Shown one piece after another: positions 62,183 through 64,000 of a stretch of 64,000 nucleotides of DNA. Both the position numbers and the translations under genes were made by a program. The stretch comes from Streptomyces sp. NBC_01707 (GTDB lineage: Bacteria > Actinomycetota > Actinomycetes > Streptomycetales > Streptomycetaceae): positions 2,666,001-2,730,000 of the forward strand of contig NZ_CP109190.1 in the NCBI RefSeq assembly GCF_041438805.1. The letters run 5' to 3'. Position 1 is the first letter of the stretch. The number at the start of each line of letters is the position of its first letter. The notes beneath the pieces are model-generated. The model was given only the letters and a program-made list of their open reading frames with translations. It was not told the origin of the DNA and ran no database searches.

Positions 62183-62425
62183 GGCCACGTACGACAGGTA
62201 CCTCGTCCCGCCTGACCGCCCGGCCCGGGACAGTTGCGCAGATCACGTTTCGGGAGCGTGCCTGCGGGCCCGCCGCACCTTGATAGCGTCGCTCCCGCGA
62301 TTGCGGACCGTTCCCCGCCGGGGTCGTCGCCGCGCCCGTACGGCCGGTCCATGACGGACGGCCGACGAGGGCGGGGCGTGCTGGCGCACGGGGACGTACG
62401 TGGCAAGGACGAAGAGGGCCGACGC

Positions 62426-64000
62426 ATGAGCCTCGCGCAGTTGCACTACACCTCGGCCTCCGCGGGGGAGGACGGGGTCGGCGCACGGTTCACGGCGGTC
62501 GGTGGCGGCATACCCACGCCGGTGCTGACCGAGGCGGAGCAACTGCTCGGTTACGAGCCTCCGGCCGGGGCGCCGTACCATCCGACCACCGCTGAACTCC
62601 GTTCGTTTCCGGAGACGTTCAGTTTCAGCGCGCTCTCCGACGGCAGTCATCTGCTGAGCCGCACCGTGGCACTCGGGGGGTCCGGCGCCTGTCACTTCCA
62701 CGCGCATGCGGTGCATCTCCCGGCCGGAACGCGCCTGCCGGGCGGCGCGCTCCCGATCACGGCGTGGCGGTCGCCGAGCTGGGCATCGACCACGCCCGAC
62801 GGCGGAACCCCGGACCGTATATCGGCCCTCCCCGCCTCTGCCGCCTTCGGGCAGGAGGCTCTCAACGACTTCGCGGTCTCCCGTAGCCCCTGGCTCGCGA
62901 CGGTCTTCGCCGATCTGCGCAGGGTGAGCGAGAAACCGTCGTCGGCGCAGATCGTGCTCGTGGAGCGGCAGAGTGCGGACGTGGCCCGGTGGATCGCTCT
63001 GGCCGGAGCCGTGCTGCCCCCGGAGGACGCTCAGCGGCTGACGTTCACCACGTACACCCGCCGCCCTGCGCACTCACCGCACCAGGTGATCGGCGTACTG
63101 CCGGACGACGCACACGAGCTGACCGACCCGGCCTTCCGGGTGCACACGTGCGCCGGCCGCGCTCCGGAGGGTCCGGTGGATGCCTGGGCGGAGACGGTGG
63201 CCCGGATCTGGCGCGGCCGTGCGCCTGAACTGTTCCGGGCAGCTTCCGAGCTGCCCGGCGAACCCTTCGCCGCCGGACCACTCGCCTTCACCGCACTGCA
63301 CGCGGGCATCGCGCTCGGCCCCAACGGGCGTGCCGCAGCCGCCGATTGGGCTGCCGAGAGGCCGTACGCGCTGGACGAACAGCAGGTGCACCGGCTGACC
63401 ACCGCACTCACGGCACCGGCCGACGACCGTACCGCCGCCGAGTCGGAGTCGGTGGCCCGGCTGCTGTCGGCGCTCGAAGGACGTGTCCCCGCCACCGCCA
63501 CGGCACCGCTCGCCGCACTGCTGGTGACGGAGGCGGTGCGGCGCAGCGACGCGGTGCTCGCCCTCCCGCCCCGGTCGGCGTTCGCCGAACCCGCCGTCGT
63601 GAAGGAGCTCGCCGAGGAGCTCGCTCCGGACCTGCTCGCGGAGCTCACCGCGGAGACGACGGTCGGGGAGACCATCGGACGCCAGGTGCAGCTGCTCCGG
63701 ATCGCCCGGCTGCTCGACATGGATCTGACGGAACAGCTTCCCTCCGTCGCAAGGCACATGGCCCGGACTCTGCTCGCGGCTCCGGCACCGGACAGCGGCC
63801 CCGCGCTGCTCGACCTCCTGGACGAGCAGTTCGACGTCCGTACGGCGCTCCTGGGCGAACTCGACCGACGCGCCCTGACCGCTCCTTCCGCCGCCGAGGA
63901 ACTCCTCACCCGCGTCGCCCTTCCCTTCACCGGCGCGCAGGCCCTGCCGCATCTGCGGATGTGCGCCGAGGCGCCCCGCGCGAAGGAGCAGGGATCCGAC
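62426..64000 (+). CDS. GTPase-associated protein 1 (GAP1)-type protein, C-terminal part cut by window edge
   Basis: This open frame continues past the window, giving at least 525 residues. It starts MSLAQLHYTSASAGEDGVGA, then EAEQLLGYEPPAGAP, FSFSALSDGSHLLSRTVALG and CHFHAHAVHLPAGTRLPGGA, LPITAWRSPSWAS. These match the N-terminal domain of GAP1-related proteins (GAP1-N2), followed by an alpha-helical middle region. In other actinomycetes these genes go with GTPase, vWA or other NTP-dependent genes thought to act in conflict systems (family knowledge). ATG at 62426 follows GAAGAGGGCC. The 243-nt gap upstream has no gene. Confidence 0.8.
   Translation, partial: MSLAQLHYTSASAGEDGVGARFTAVGGGIPTPVLTEAEQLLGYEPPAGAPYHPTTAELRSFPETFSFSALSDGSHLLSRTVALGGSGACHFHAHAVHLPAGTRLPGGALPITAWRSPSWASTTPDGGTPDRISALPASAAFGQEALNDFAVSRSPWLATVFADLRRVSEKPSSAQIVLVERQSADVARWIALAGAVLPPEDAQRLTFTTYTRRPAHSPHQVIGVLPDDAHELTDPAFRVHTCAGRAPEGPVDAWAETVARIWRGRAPELFRAASELPGEPFAAGPLAFTALHAGIALGPNGRAAAADWAAERPYALDEQQVHRLTTALTAPADDRTAAESESVARLLSALEGRVPATATAPLAALLVTEAVRRSDAVLALPPRSAFAEPAVVKELAEELAPDLLAELTAETTVGETIGRQVQLLRIARLLDMDLTEQLPSVARHMARTLLAAPAPDSGPALLDLLDEQFDVRTALLGELDRRALTAPSAAEELLTRVALPFTGAQALPHLRMCAEAPRAKEQGSD

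Overview
The window is chromosomal DNA from a high-GC actinomycete, almost certainly a Streptomyces. The GC content is about 70% with strong third-position GC bias and many GTG starts. Mycothiol-type proteins, TTA codons in two regulators, a BldB/WhiJ-type regulator plus DUF397 plus ATPase set, and a SAV2148-type HEPN protein all fit that genus. About 60 protein genes or gene remnants can be supported. I saw no rRNA, tRNA or CRISPR.

Positions 1-5900 hold a partial AraC regulator, a BrkB/YihY membrane protein head-to-head with an AidB-type acyl-CoA dehydrogenase, a GAF-domain regulator with an early TTA codon, and a GNAT acetyltransferase. Positions 5980-15515 are one long sulfur-assimilation operon. 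A 27-residue leader peptide is followed by sulfite reductase, a 59-residue CxxC protein, CysH, CysC, CysD, CysN, an SsuABC-type importer and a sirohydrochlorin chelatase. Most junctions overlap or are coupled. The set covers sulfate activation, reduction to sulfite and sulfide, cofactor metallation and organosulfur import.

Positions 15585-23195 carry a secreted beta-helix protein, a mycothiol-dependent nitroreductase-like protein, a mycothiol/DinB-type protein, a ketopantoate reductase-like enzyme, a decayed aldo/keto reductase, an ABC ATPase and two small overlapping genes (DUF4440-like and DUF1697). Positions 23284-31008 hold a secreted subtilisin, a sugar importer without its own ATPase, an aminoglycoside-phosphotransferase-fold protein, a DEDDh exonuclease and the HEPN protein. 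Positions 31367-46164 are rich in alpha-glucan genes: glgX, treY and treZ on the plus strand. Between treY and treZ lie an atypical P450, a DUF1707-FHA protein, two paralogous acetyltransferases, and an MFS transporter convergent with a GH1 beta-glucosidase. A 150-bp MITE-like element lies between glgX and treY.

Positions 46166-57320 contain an M24 peptidase, a P-loop kinase, a VOC protein, a divergent HxlR/thioesterase pair, a LysR regulator, the threonine catabolic pair kbl-tdh, a GlxA-type regulator with a class-I GAPDH, and an erythromycin esterase divergent from a TioE-type MerR regulator.

Positions 58200-60514 are a decay zone with remnants of a Tn3-family transposase, an allantoicase-like gene and an Rhs protein, mixed with two small unknown genes. 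The right end holds an ATPase gene divergent from a frameshifted Scr1-type HTH gene and DUF397. It then runs into the start of a GTPase-associated (GAP1-type) protein that continues beyond the window. That last system and the cysteine leader are the most interesting parts.
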